Position numbers and translations under genes: made by a program. The notes under the pieces are model-generated. The model was not told the origin of the DNA and ran no database searches. It saw only the letters and a program-made list of their open reading frames with translations. From an uncultured Bryobacterales bacterium (lineage in GTDB: Bacteria; Acidobacteriota; Terriglobia; Bryobacterales; Bryobacteraceae), in the NCBI GenBank assembly GCA_937859895.1, contig CALMAV010000072.1:1-9305 (forward strand): a stretch of DNA of 9,305 nucleotides, in the 5' to 3' direction. This document shows, one piece after another, positions 1 through 6,345 of this stretch (position 1 is its first letter; each line of letters starts with the position of its first letter).

Positions 1-552
1 GTGCAGATTGGCTTCAGCACCAATTTGGCGCGCCTGCTGCAAGCGCCGGGAGGTCGTGCCCTGGTTGAGCAGAAAGTGAAGCTGCTCTCCCTCATGGGCG
101 GCAACTTTCTTCTGCCAGTGCCGGAGTACAACATCTACACCGACCCGCAGGCTGCCGCCGTTCTATTCCGAGATTGGCCTACGCCCGTTGTGTTCAGTGG
201 CTTTGAGATTGGCTCGGCCATTACGTTCCCGTACCGGACGTTTGCGTCAGGGTTCACTTACACGGACGCACATCCGGTGGCTGCTGCGGCTCGGAGTTAC
301 TTTCCAGCTCCGGAAGATCGCGCGGCTTGGGATCCGACTGCTGTCTTGTACGCTGTGCGGCCAGATGCCGGTTATTTCGACTTGTCCGAACCGGGCCGGC
401 TTCAACTTGGCGACAAGAACATTACGGTCTTTAAGGACAACAGAACTGGGAATTGCCGATACCTCCTCTTGCGTCCGGAGCGGGTTGCCGAAATCCGCCA
501 ACTGCTAGTCGATCTGGTAACGGAACCGCCGCTTCGCCAAACTCGTAAGTAA
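1..552 (+). CDS. Nucleoside hydrolase (IUNH family), C-terminal part, 5' end cut by window edge
   Basis: This is the C-terminal half of an inosine/uridine-preferring nucleoside hydrolase, an enzyme that cleaves the N-glycosidic bond of ribonucleosides to release base and ribose in nucleoside salvage. The visible 183 residues include the core motif PEYNIYTDPQAAAVLF (residues 41-56), whose Glu-Tyr-Asn matches the substrate-binding E-F-N of the family. They also include WPTPVVFSGFEIG (59-71) and WDPTAVLYAV (110-119), whose Asp matches the calcium-binding Asp near the C-terminus. Family members are usually about 310-350 residues, and the N-terminal DxDxGxDD calcium motif is absent, so the gene almost certainly begins upstream; the GTG at base 1 is only an internal codon. 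The His that precedes the calcium Asp in classical enzymes is Trp here. The next gene starts about 19 nt after the TAA, suggesting co-transcription. The family is secure; substrate preference is unknown. Confidence 0.85.
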   Translation: MQIGFSTNLARLLQAPGGRALVEQKVKLLSLMGGNFLLPVPEYNIYTDPQAAAVLFRDWPTPVVFSGFEIGSAITFPYRTFASGFTYTDAHPVAAAARSYFPAPEDRAAWDPTAVLYAVRPDAGYFDLSEPGRLQLGDKNITVFKDNRTGNCRYLLLRPERVAEIRQLLVDLVTEPPLRQTRK

Positions 553-571
553 ACTGAAAGGTATGCCTGCT

Positions 572-1042
572 ATGTCTGTTGCAAATGGAGGGGGCGTCTC
601 CCCTGTTCGATCGCCTCTGCTGGTGGTTCTCTCCTCATGGCTGATTCCAGGCGGCGGGTACTTTCTGCTAGGACGGCGCGGTCGCGGATTGATTGTTTTA
701 CTTACAGTTCTAACCGCCTTCGGTCTTGGCCGTCTGATGAATGGGTCCCTTTTTGTCCCAGGCGGAAACGGGTTTGAGACTAATGGCCGGGGTGCCCTGA
801 CTGCAACCGTGCAGCTGCCGGCCCAAGCCGATGTGCTTTCCAGACTCATCTCCTATGGTGGCTTTGTGGGTGACCTGGCCTCAGGTCTTCCGTACCTAAT
901 TTCGACGGCGCTGGGGTATGGTCCCCCTGACCAAGCAAGTCCATCGACAGACTATGGGTCCAAGTTTCTGGTAGCGGCAGGCTTACTAAATATTCTGGCC
1001 ATTGTGGACGCGTATGAAATTGCAACGCGTCAGAAAGAGTAA
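572..1042 (+). CDS. DUF6677-like small integral membrane protein
   Basis: The function is unknown. From ATG 572 the protein has 156 residues. Two hydrophobic segments sit near the N-terminus (about residues 15-33 and 38-54), joined by the motif IPGGGYFLLGRRGRGL, which resembles the PG-x-G-x-x-YLG turn of TM2-type membrane proteins. A middle hydrophilic stretch (about 62-90) is followed by weakly hydrophobic helices near 92-115 and a final one at about 131-148. I recall this layout from the acidobacterial DUF6677 family, but could not check it. An in-frame ATG lies at 563, but the AAAGG at 557-561 is 10 nt from ATG 572 and only 1 nt from ATG 563, so 572 is preferred. Only 3 nt separate the stop from the next gene, so it belongs to the miaB-containing operon. 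Confidence 0.75.
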   Translation: MSVANGGGVSPVRSPLLVVLSSWLIPGGGYFLLGRRGRGLIVLLTVLTAFGLGRLMNGSLFVPGGNGFETNGRGALTATVQLPAQADVLSRLISYGGFVGDLASGLPYLISTALGYGPPDQASPSTDYGSKFLVAAGLLNILAIVDAYEIATRQKE

Positions 1043-1045
1043 GTC

Positions 1046-1228
1046 ATGCCTCTGGTATTGGATCATTTCACGGTTGCCATTCTCTTTGCTTTATTTGCCA
1101 GCATCATCCTAGGCTTGGTTACTAAGCGAAGCGATCGCGAACGACTCTCGTATGGCCTGTACTGTTTCGGCTGCTTTGTCCTGGCCCTGTTCGGCATTGG
1201 CTGGTTCATGCGGCTCCTGCATGGTTGA
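1046..1228 (+). CDS. 60-residue two-helix membrane protein
   Basis: This is a short hypothetical membrane protein that I do not recognise. It has two strongly hydrophobic segments, about residues 8-25 (rich in Ala, Ile, Leu, Phe) and 36-56 (with Cys40 and Cys43). Between them lies a charged loop containing KRSDRER (27-33). By the positive-inside rule this loop should face the cytoplasm, leaving both ends outside. An AAAGAG at 1034-1039 lies 6 nt before the ATG. The start is 3 nt after the preceding stop, and the TGA stop (1226-1228) shares its last A with the SD of miaB. This tight packing, plus a membrane protein directly upstream, argues that the gene is real and co-translated with its neighbours. 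Any specific function would be a guess. Confidence 0.7.
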   Translation: MPLVLDHFTVAILFALFASIILGLVTKRSDRERLSYGLYCFGCFVLALFGIGWFMRLLHG

Positions 1229-1235
1229 GGAAGGA
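1228..1235 (+). promoter_or_regulatory. Shine-Dalgarno site of miaB
   Basis: AGGAAGGA lies 6 nt before the GTG at 1242. It fixes that GTG as the start of miaB. Its first base is also the last base of the TGA stop of the upstream 60-codon gene, so ribosomes finishing that gene terminate on the miaB loading site, suggesting translational coupling. Confidence 0.7.
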
Positions 1236-1241
1236 ATCTGA

Positions 1242-2591
1242 GTGAAGACTTTTTACCTTGAGACCTTCGGGTGTCAAATGAATGCGCACGATTCCGAGAA
1301 GGTGATCGGAACGCTGTTGCAGCAAGGCTATACCCAAGTGCCTGAGCCTGAGGCGGCAGAGCTAGTTCTTTACAACACTTGCAGCATTCGCGACAAAGCG
1401 GAACAGAAGGTGTTCTATCGTCTACAGCATTTCAAGAAGAATGCGGGGGCGGGCAAAGTCATTGGAGTGCTCGGGTGTGTAGCGCAGCAGGAGGGCGAAA
1501 AGATTTTTGAACGTGCGCCGTTCGTCAGCTTGGTAGCGGGCTCGGCAAGCTACACCAAACTGCCGGAGATGCTGGTTCAACTGGAGGCAGGCAATCGTCG
1601 GGTGACTGGTTTAACCCTTGACACAGAGGACACCTTCGATACTCCATATACGCGCCGAGACAACCCACACCGCGCTTACATCACCATTATTGAAGGGTGC
1701 GACAAGGCCTGCGCTTACTGCGTCGTGCCGTTCACCCGTGGGCCGGAGCGGAGCCGAACCAGTGAAAGCGTACTGAGGGAAGCTACGGCGCTTACTGAGC
1801 GGGGTTATACAGAAGTTCAGTTGCTTGGACAGAACGTGAATAGCTATCGCGATCCATCTCCCACCGGCTATGACTTTGCGCAGCTACTGCAAAGGACAGG
1901 TGAGCTTCCAGGCATGCGCCGGGTCCGATTCACTACCTCGCACCCGCGCGACTTCGTCAAAGAAATTATAGACGTAATCGACAACAACGAAGCTTTGTGT
2001 AACCATGTGCACCTGCCTGTGCAGTCGGGCTCAAGCGAGGTGCTGGCGCGCATGCAGCGGCTCTACACTCGCGAACAATACATGCAGCGGATTGAATGGA
2101 TGAAGGCTGCCAAGCGGGATATTGCAATTACGACAGATATCATCGTCGGCTTTCCTGGTGAGACCGAGGCGCACTTCACCGAAACTCTGAAGATGGTTGA
2201 GCAGGTAGAGTACGACGCTATGTTTATCTTCAAGTACTCGAGGCGGCCGAATACGCCGGCGCTGAACTATGAGGACCAGATTCCAGAAGAAGAGAAGGTG
2301 CTGCGCTTCCAAATTCTGACTGAGCTGCAGCGCACAGTGCAGATGCGCCGCAACGCTAAGTATGTCGGACAACGGGAAGAGGTGCATGTGGAAGGATTCA
2401 ACTCGGCAACGGGGCAGTGGATCGGGCGCACCTCCCAGAACAAGATGTTGAACTTCGGAGACCCATCGTTTCCGGCCCCGACAGGAAGCGAGACCCTGGT
2501 GGGCAAATACACGGATGTCTTAGTGACGCGCGCGAGTCCGCACAGCCTCGCCGGCGAGCGCGTTGGAACTCAGTCGCCGGTCGTGCAGTAG
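1242..2591 (+). CDS. miaB: MiaB, tRNA-2-methylthio-N6-dimethylallyladenosine synthase
   Basis: This radical-SAM enzyme adds a methylthio group at C2 of isopentenyladenosine-37 in tRNAs reading UNN codons, using two iron-sulfur clusters. The 449-residue length is typical. The N-terminal methylthiotransferase domain (about 1-135) carries cluster ligands Cys11 (FGCQMN), Cys47 (NTCSIR) and Cys79 (LGCVAQ). The radical-SAM domain (about 140-370) has Cys153, Cys157 and Cys160 in the C-x3-C-x2-C motif GCDKACAYC. It also has LGQNVNSY (195-202), HLPVQSGS (257-264) and TDIIVGFPGET (298-308). A TRAM RNA-binding domain covers about 371-433. The motif ETFGCQMNAHDSEK distinguishes MiaB from RimO (SLGCPKN type) and MtaB (TLGCKVN type). 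The GTG start is fixed by AGGAAGGA 6 nt upstream. The last 15 residues are variable tail. It is the fourth gene of the + strand cluster. Confidence 0.97.
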   Translation: MKTFYLETFGCQMNAHDSEKVIGTLLQQGYTQVPEPEAAELVLYNTCSIRDKAEQKVFYRLQHFKKNAGAGKVIGVLGCVAQQEGEKIFERAPFVSLVAGSASYTKLPEMLVQLEAGNRRVTGLTLDTEDTFDTPYTRRDNPHRAYITIIEGCDKACAYCVVPFTRGPERSRTSESVLREATALTERGYTEVQLLGQNVNSYRDPSPTGYDFAQLLQRTGELPGMRRVRFTTSHPRDFVKEIIDVIDNNEALCNHVHLPVQSGSSEVLARMQRLYTREQYMQRIEWMKAAKRDIAITTDIIVGFPGETEAHFTETLKMVEQVEYDAMFIFKYSRRPNTPALNYEDQIPEEEKVLRFQILTELQRTVQMRRNAKYVGQREEVHVEGFNSATGQWIGRTSQNKMLNFGDPSFPAPTGSETLVGKYTDVLVTRASPHSLAGERVGTQSPVVQ

Positions 2592-2619
2592 CCTTGATGA
2601 TATGGGTAGCGACAAATAT

Positions 2620-3105
2620 ATGGAAGTAGAGATGAAGATTCGCGGTCTGATGATGGACCCGATGAGTAACATGCCCATCGTCGTCCTGAAAGATTCCACT
2701 GGAGAGTCGGTGCTGCCGATTTGGGTTGGTATCTACGAGGCGAATGCAATTGCTTTGGAAATTGAGAAAGTAACTACGCCGCGTCCGATGACACATGACT
2801 TGATCAAAGTTTTGCTCATGGGTCTGGAGACGTCCATTAAGAAGGTAGTCGTTAGTGAACTGAAGGACGACACGTTCTACGCGCTCATTTGGTTGGAGCG
2901 CAATGGTGAGCTGATCAGTGTTGACTCTCGGCCGAGCGATGCACTGGCCTTGGCGCTGCGCCATGACTGCCCGATTTATGTAGAAGAGCGGGTACTGCAA
3001 TCATCCAAAATGTCAACTGCTTCGTCGGAGAAGGTGAACAGCGAGGAGCTGCGGAAGTGGCTGGAAAACCTGAATGACGAGGACTTAGGTCGGTATAAGA
3101 TGTAA
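2620..3105 (+). CDS. Bifunctional nuclease family protein (BFN / DUF151)
   Basis: This belongs to the DUF151 family, named after plant proteins reported to have both RNase and DNase activity; the bacterial role is poorly defined. From ATG 2620 it has 161 residues. Family motifs visible are VLPIWVGIYEANAIALE (31-47), RPMTHDL (55-61), VVVSELKDDTFYA (76-88) and VDSRPSDALALALR (101-114). A short charged helix SEELRKWLENLNDEDLGRYKM forms the C-terminus. The frame is open further upstream: ATG 2602, ATG 2632 and a TTG at 2563 inside miaB are alternatives. ATG 2620 gives MEVEMKIRGLMMDP, with the conserved core beginning a few residues in, as in relatives. ATG 2632 has a closer purine-rich leader (GGAAGTAGAG, 2622-2631). 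The gene follows miaB by 10-40 nt and precedes the terminator, so it is the last gene of the operon. Family confident; start uncertain. Confidence 0.9.
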   Translation: MEVEMKIRGLMMDPMSNMPIVVLKDSTGESVLPIWVGIYEANAIALEIEKVTTPRPMTHDLIKVLLMGLETSIKKVVVSELKDDTFYALIWLERNGELISVDSRPSDALALALRHDCPIYVEERVLQSSKMSTASSEKVNSEELRKWLENLNDEDLGRYKM

Positions 3106-3117
3106 ATTCACCGTAAT

Positions 3118-3155
3118 AAAAAAGGCCCGAACGCTCAAGGAGCTTCGGGCCTTTT
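3118..3155. terminator. Bidirectional intrinsic terminator between convergent genes
   Basis: GGCCCGAA (3124-3131) pairs with TTCGGGCC (3144-3151). The stem continues inward as GCTC (3133-3136) with GAGC (3140-3143) around the loop AAG, with a single bulged C at 3132. It extends outward by four A-T pairs (3120-3123 with 3152-3155). A T-run follows on the + strand and an A-run precedes it, which becomes a U-tract on the - strand. It sits 12 nt after the nuclease stop and 16 nt after the convergent - strand gene's stop, so one hairpin can end both transcripts. Confidence 0.92.
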
Positions 3156-3171
3156 CTATTTGCAGTGCAAC

Positions 3172-4611
3172 TTAACGTCGGCGTGTGCCTTTGCGGGCAG
3201 GCGCCGTATTTTGAACTCCCGGAATAGTGGGGTCTTTGAAGGTGAGCACGTAAGGATCTTTTGTGAAGCTGTCAGCTACACCAGAGAACTCTACCTTTTC
3301 ACCGACCTTGATTTTGTCTAGTGCTGTAGCAGGCAGCGGCTGTGAGAACTCGAGCGCTGCATCGGCTTTGGTTGGATCTGTTACGCCAATCGTCACCTTG
3401 GTCGGACGGTCTGGCGGATCAACTGAAATAACTGTCCCAGAGAAGTCTTTCACCCCACCGGCGCCGGCAGGAACTTCGACGTCTTTCATGCTGCTATTGA
3501 AGAACTGCGGTCCGTTGTCAGCTGTCAAACTAGTTTCAATGCTGTACCACAGCTTGAACGCCGGGTCTGATGCCATGCGGGCATTCATCGCGTCTGCCTC
3601 CTTGTTAGCTGCATCAGCACCACTGGTGATCTGCAGACCCTCGGGCGGCACAGCGGCAGTCTTGGCTTGATCGAGAAGGGCCTGTTTGCCTTCATCGCTG
3701 CCATGAAACTGGGTGTAAGCCTTGTTAAAGTAGTCCATCAACTGAGCCCGAGTGGCTGCCGGCAAAGCGCCAGGTCCATCGAACTGCGCAGCGCGGGCGT
3801 ACTCAAATAAGCCTTCTGGATACTTCTTTTCGCCGATGAGACTCTTGGCGTAAATAGCGGAGATGTTTGCCTGGTCAGGATTTGCCTGCAAGCTGGCTTT
3901 GTACTCGCTGTCAACGGTCCCAGTGTCTTTCTTGGCACTGGCATTGTACGCCAGAGCGTTATGTGCGAGTCCAATCGCCTGAGCCTTCGCCTTATCGAAA
4001 TCAGCCTGCTGCACTGTTGCGGGTTTCTTAGAGGCGTCAAAAGCATCCGGTGCCCCGTCGATAACCGCATGGGCCGCTGTGTCGATTTTGCTTTCAAGAT
4101 CCGGCGCAGGGTTTGCTCCCCCGACCTGCGGACCGTACAGGACTACAAAATAAGCGGCGCGGAAGTTCTTCGGATCAGTCTGCAAAATCTCGTTCGACTT
4201 GTCCAACAGCTTCTGTTTCGCTGTAGGATCGGTGCCGGCAAGCTGACTGAGGGTAACCAGGTAGTATTGATTACGCTCCTGCGAGTAATCCGTTTGAGGA
4301 TACTTCTCCTGCCACGTATTCAACAGATCCAAACGCGCTTTCGGATCAGAGGTCTGAGTAATCTTTAGATAAGTATCATACTCCGCACGGTCTTTCCAGT
4401 TTTTCGTTCCGGCCGCGCCTTGCGCTCCCGCCGTGCCTTGACCTGCTGCGCCCTGTTGTCCCGCCGCAGGCTGCTGGCCTGCTGCCGGTTGCGTTCCCCC
4501 TGCTGTTCCCGCTTGTCCGGCGAGAACAGAGGCCGGAACCAAACTTGACAAGAGAGCGACCGCACCCGTCGCAATCATTGGCTTATTCGCTCTCATAAAA
4601 CTAAACTCCAC
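3172..4611 (-). CDS. Exported TPR-like protein with Ala/Gly/Gln linker and beta-rich C-terminal domain
   Basis: This is a predicted exported protein of unknown function, 479 residues from GTG 4611. A signal peptide is visible: basic MRANK (6-10), a hydrophobic core to about residue 29, and a likely signal peptidase I site at VLA-GQ (after residue 31). There is no lipobox Cys. Residues 34-69 form a low-complexity linker with QPAAGQ-type hexapeptides. Residues about 72-325 are helical and resemble degenerate TPR units; the clearest is SAIYAKSLIGEKKYPEGLFEY-type at about 251-280. Residues 388-461 (DFSGTVISVDPP to DPYVLTFKDP) look like a small beta-barrel of the OB or tRNA_anti-like kind, followed by a basic tail ending KGTRRR. 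The frame is open to an ATG at 4689, but GAGGAGG lies 5 nt before GTG 4611; ATG 4596 is a second option. It is single-gene, divergent from the symporter gene. Role in periplasm or outer envelope is inferred. Confidence 0.85.
   Translation of the reverse strand: MEFSFMRANKPMIATGAVALLSSLVPASVLAGQAGTAGGTQPAAGQQPAAGQQGAAGQGTAGAQGAAGTKNWKDRAEYDTYLKITQTSDPKARLDLLNTWQEKYPQTDYSQERNQYYLVTLSQLAGTDPTAKQKLLDKSNEILQTDPKNFRAAYFVVLYGPQVGGANPAPDLESKIDTAAHAVIDGAPDAFDASKKPATVQQADFDKAKAQAIGLAHNALAYNASAKKDTGTVDSEYKASLQANPDQANISAIYAKSLIGEKKYPEGLFEYARAAQFDGPGALPAATRAQLMDYFNKAYTQFHGSDEGKQALLDQAKTAAVPPEGLQITSGADAANKEADAMNARMASDPAFKLWYSIETSLTADNGPQFFNSSMKDVEVPAGAGGVKDFSGTVISVDPPDRPTKVTIGVTDPTKADAALEFSQPLPATALDKIKVGEKVEFSGVADSFTKDPYVLTFKDPTIPGVQNTAPARKGTRRR
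4408..4491 (-). repeat. 18-nt-period coding repeat (QPAAGQ hexapeptides)
   Basis: Within the exported protein, residues 41-68 read as successive six-residue units QPAAGQ, QPAAGQ, QGAAGQ, GTAGAQ, GAAG. The DNA shows the matching imperfect tandem repeat of Ala/Gly/Gln codons. It forms a flexible linker between the signal peptide and the folded region and may vary in copy number between strains. Confidence 0.7.
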
Positions 4612-4875
4612 GGTTGCCTCCTCGGAGGAATTCTTAAACGTCTTGAAACTAGGAAGCGGTTGTCGGCAGCTCTCTGGTTTGACGCCCAAAGCCGCTACCC
4701 CGTACCCCGGTCTATCATATCCATGCCGCTGACTTACTCGTGCATGTTACCGAACAACAAGCCGGAGTATAACGAATCAGGGTTCGGCCCACAACACTTC
4801 TTACCCGGTTAGATGCCGCTTCAGGCCAAGTTGTTCCCAGTCGAACTGACCGATTCGTAACCAGGGCCGCTAGTC
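4612..4875. other. Divergent intergenic region
   Basis: These 264 nt separate the exported-protein gene from the symporter gene and should hold both promoters. On the - strand TATGAT (4719-4714) matches a -10 box about 100 nt before GTG 4611, but no convincing -35 is seen at the right distance. No clear sigma-70 promoter is visible for the symporter. AGGG at 4863-4866, 9 nt before ATG 4876, is its likely ribosome site. No RNA gene, riboswitch or long ORF was recognised here. Confidence 0.45.
4617..4623 (-). promoter_or_regulatory. Shine-Dalgarno site deciding the GTG start at 4611
   Basis: On the - strand GAGGAGG lies 5 nt before GTG 4611. This is the strongest SD near the gene and supports GTG 4611 over the upstream ATG 4689 and downstream ATG 4596; the latter has only a weaker GGAG 9 nt before it. 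CCTC immediately upstream (- strand, 4628-4625) is complementary to part of this SD. Confidence 0.65.
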
Positions 4876-6345
4876 ATGTTACTATCCGATTCCATGCGGA
4901 TTGTAGACCTGCTGGTAATTGCTCTCTATCTCCTTGCGATTACCTGGTTTGGAGCGCAATTCAAAGAGAGTCAAAGCAGCTTGAAAGACTACTTTCTTGG
5001 TGGTCGGGGAGCTCCCTGGTGGGCCATTGCGTTTTCCATTGTCTCGGCCGAAACAAGTACCCTTACGGTGATTGGAACGCCGGCCATTTCCTTTGCTGGT
5101 AATTTTACTTTTCTTCAGTTGATCCTCGGCTATCTGCTAGGGAGGATCGTAGTTGCCACATTGCTTCTGCCCCAGTACTTCCGCGGAGAAATGTTTACTG
5201 CTTACGAGCTGATGCAGCGCCGATTTGGGCCACGCGTTCGCCGTTTTACTGCCGGAACGTTTCTGCTTTTGCGTGCGCTGGCCGAAGGGGTACGAGTGTT
5301 CGCCGTTTCCATTGTGATCTCGGTGATCTTAGGCACGGGCGAAATTCTCTCTATCGCAGTGATCGTGATCCTTACGCTCTTCTATACGTTCCAGGGCGGA
5401 ATGACAGCTGTTATTTGGACCGATGTCGTACAGATGATTCTGTATGTCGGCGGTGCGCTCCTCAGCTTCTGCATCATGTTGCACCTGGTAACTGGCGGCT
5501 GGACGCATGTGCTGCAGGCCGGAGAAGCTGCACACAAATTTCATATCTTCGATTTTCATTTTGCCTTTAACTCTGCTTTCTTTCATCAGCCTTACAGCTT
5601 CTGGGCGGGCCTGATTGGTGGTTGCTTTCTGACCACGGCCAGTCACGGGACAGAGCAGTTGCTGGTGCAGCGGTTGCTGGCTGCCCGAAGCGAGGCCGAT
5701 GCCCGGCGCGCGTTGTTTGTGAGTTGGCTTTTGGTGTTCTTTCAGTTCACCCTGTTCCTGGTAATCGGAGTTGTGCTGTTTGTTCTCTACCGTCAGAATG
5801 GGCACGCTCCTCCGTCCGTCGCTGAGCGGACCTATCCTGAGTTCATCTGGGCTCAACTTCCCATCGGGGTTGCGGGTTTAGTCATGGCTGCGATCCTGGC
5901 CGCTGCCATGTCGAATCTGAGCGCAGCTTTGAATGCTTTAGCATCCACAACGGTAATGGATTTTCTACGCCCTCTTCTGCCAGGACGCGCTGAGTCCTCC
6001 TATTTGAGAACAGCGCGCTGGGCGACGGTGGTTTGGGGTGCTGTGTTGTTCCTGATCGGCTTGCTGGCCCGGCACTGGGGGCGAATTTTAGAGGCCGGCT
6101 TGTCAATTGCCTCCGTTCTGTACGGCGCCTTACTGGGCGTGTTCTTGCTCGGCGTATTGACGAAGCGAACCGGTGAATCAGCCGCAATTACCGGCATGGC
6201 CGCGGGTTTCCTTGCCACACTTCTGCTGCGAAGCTACGTAGCTTATACCTGGTACGTGCTCATTGGAACGACTACCACGTTCACGGTCGGTTATGCGGCT
6301 AGCTACCTGTGGCAGGAGAGGAGTCTGGCTTTTGAACGGCAGTAG
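4876..6345 (+). CDS. Sodium:solute symporter family (SSS) transporter
   Basis: This is a 489-residue inner-membrane Na+-coupled transporter of the SSS/SLC5 family, with a pattern of about 13 hydrophobic segments. Supporting motifs are DYFLGGRGAPWWAIAFSIVS (38-57, first helices), GGMTAVIWTDVVQMILYVGG (174-193, the family signature), TEQLLVQRLLAAR (259-271) and the helix AAAMSNLSAALNALASTTVMDF (342-363) corresponding to the Na2-site helix. In characterised members this helix has two adjacent hydroxyl residues (Ser-Ser or Ser-Thr); here they read Ser346-Asn347. The substrate cannot be read from sequence; sugars, amino acids, carboxylates or amino-sugar compounds are all possible. ATG 4876 has AGGG 9 nt upstream; ATG 4894 is an alternative without an SD. 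The stop overlaps the start of the permease gene by 14 nt, so the two form an operon. Confidence 0.9.
   Translation: MLLSDSMRIVDLLVIALYLLAITWFGAQFKESQSSLKDYFLGGRGAPWWAIAFSIVSAETSTLTVIGTPAISFAGNFTFLQLILGYLLGRIVVATLLLPQYFRGEMFTAYELMQRRFGPRVRRFTAGTFLLLRALAEGVRVFAVSIVISVILGTGEILSIAVIVILTLFYTFQGGMTAVIWTDVVQMILYVGGALLSFCIMLHLVTGGWTHVLQAGEAAHKFHIFDFHFAFNSAFFHQPYSFWAGLIGGCFLTTASHGTEQLLVQRLLAARSEADARRALFVSWLLVFFQFTLFLVIGVVLFVLYRQNGHAPPSVAERTYPEFIWAQLPIGVAGLVMAAILAAAMSNLSAALNALASTTVMDFLRPLLPGRAESSYLRTARWATVVWGAVLFLIGLLARHWGRILEAGLSIASVLYGALLGVFLLGVLTKRTGESAAITGMAAGFLATLLLRSYVAYTWYVLIGTTTTFTVGYAASYLWQERSLAFERQ
6316..6323 (+). promoter_or_regulatory. Shine-Dalgarno site for a TTG-started permease gene
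   Basis: GAGAGGAG inside the 3' end of the symporter gene lies 8 nt before the in-frame TTG at 6332. The next upstream start codons would extend the permease by more than 20 residues of Arg/Cys-rich sequence unlike this family, so this site decides the start. Confidence 0.65.

Noticed and set aside
505..849. A 114-codon - strand open frame over the DUF6677-like gene
   Set aside because: It is rich in Arg, Pro and Ser as expected of antisense reading, and it conflicts with the tight + strand operon.
2398..3000. A 200-codon open frame on the - strand across the end of miaB and the nuclease gene
   Set aside because: It overlaps two well-conserved + strand genes, has no recognisable motif and is explained by antisense codon structure.
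4402..4512. Repetitive Ala/Gly/Gln-coding DNA as a CRISPR or mobile repeat
   Set aside because: The 18-nt periodicity is in frame and encodes a hexapeptide linker; there are no spacers or flanking mobile genes.
4612..4689. N-terminal extension of the exported protein to ATG 4689
   Set aside because: It would place about 26 polar residues before the signal peptide and lacks an SD, while GTG 4611 has GAGGAGG at 5 nt.
4752..4858. Inverted 7-mers GAACAAC (4752-4758)/GTTGTTC (4830-4836) and ACGAATC (4772-4778)/GATTCGT (4852-4858)
   Set aside because: They are short, far apart, and the two pairings cross rather than nest; chance is the simplest explanation for a structured RNA or operator here.
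5329..5856. A 175-codon - strand frame inside the symporter gene
   Set aside because: The + strand frame encodes clear SSS motifs throughout; the antisense product has no membrane or domain pattern.
6263..6331. Upstream start of the permease within the symporter gene
   Set aside because: It adds an Arg/Cys-rich stretch unlike APC N-termini and increases the overlap to over 80 nt; the SD favours TTG 6332.
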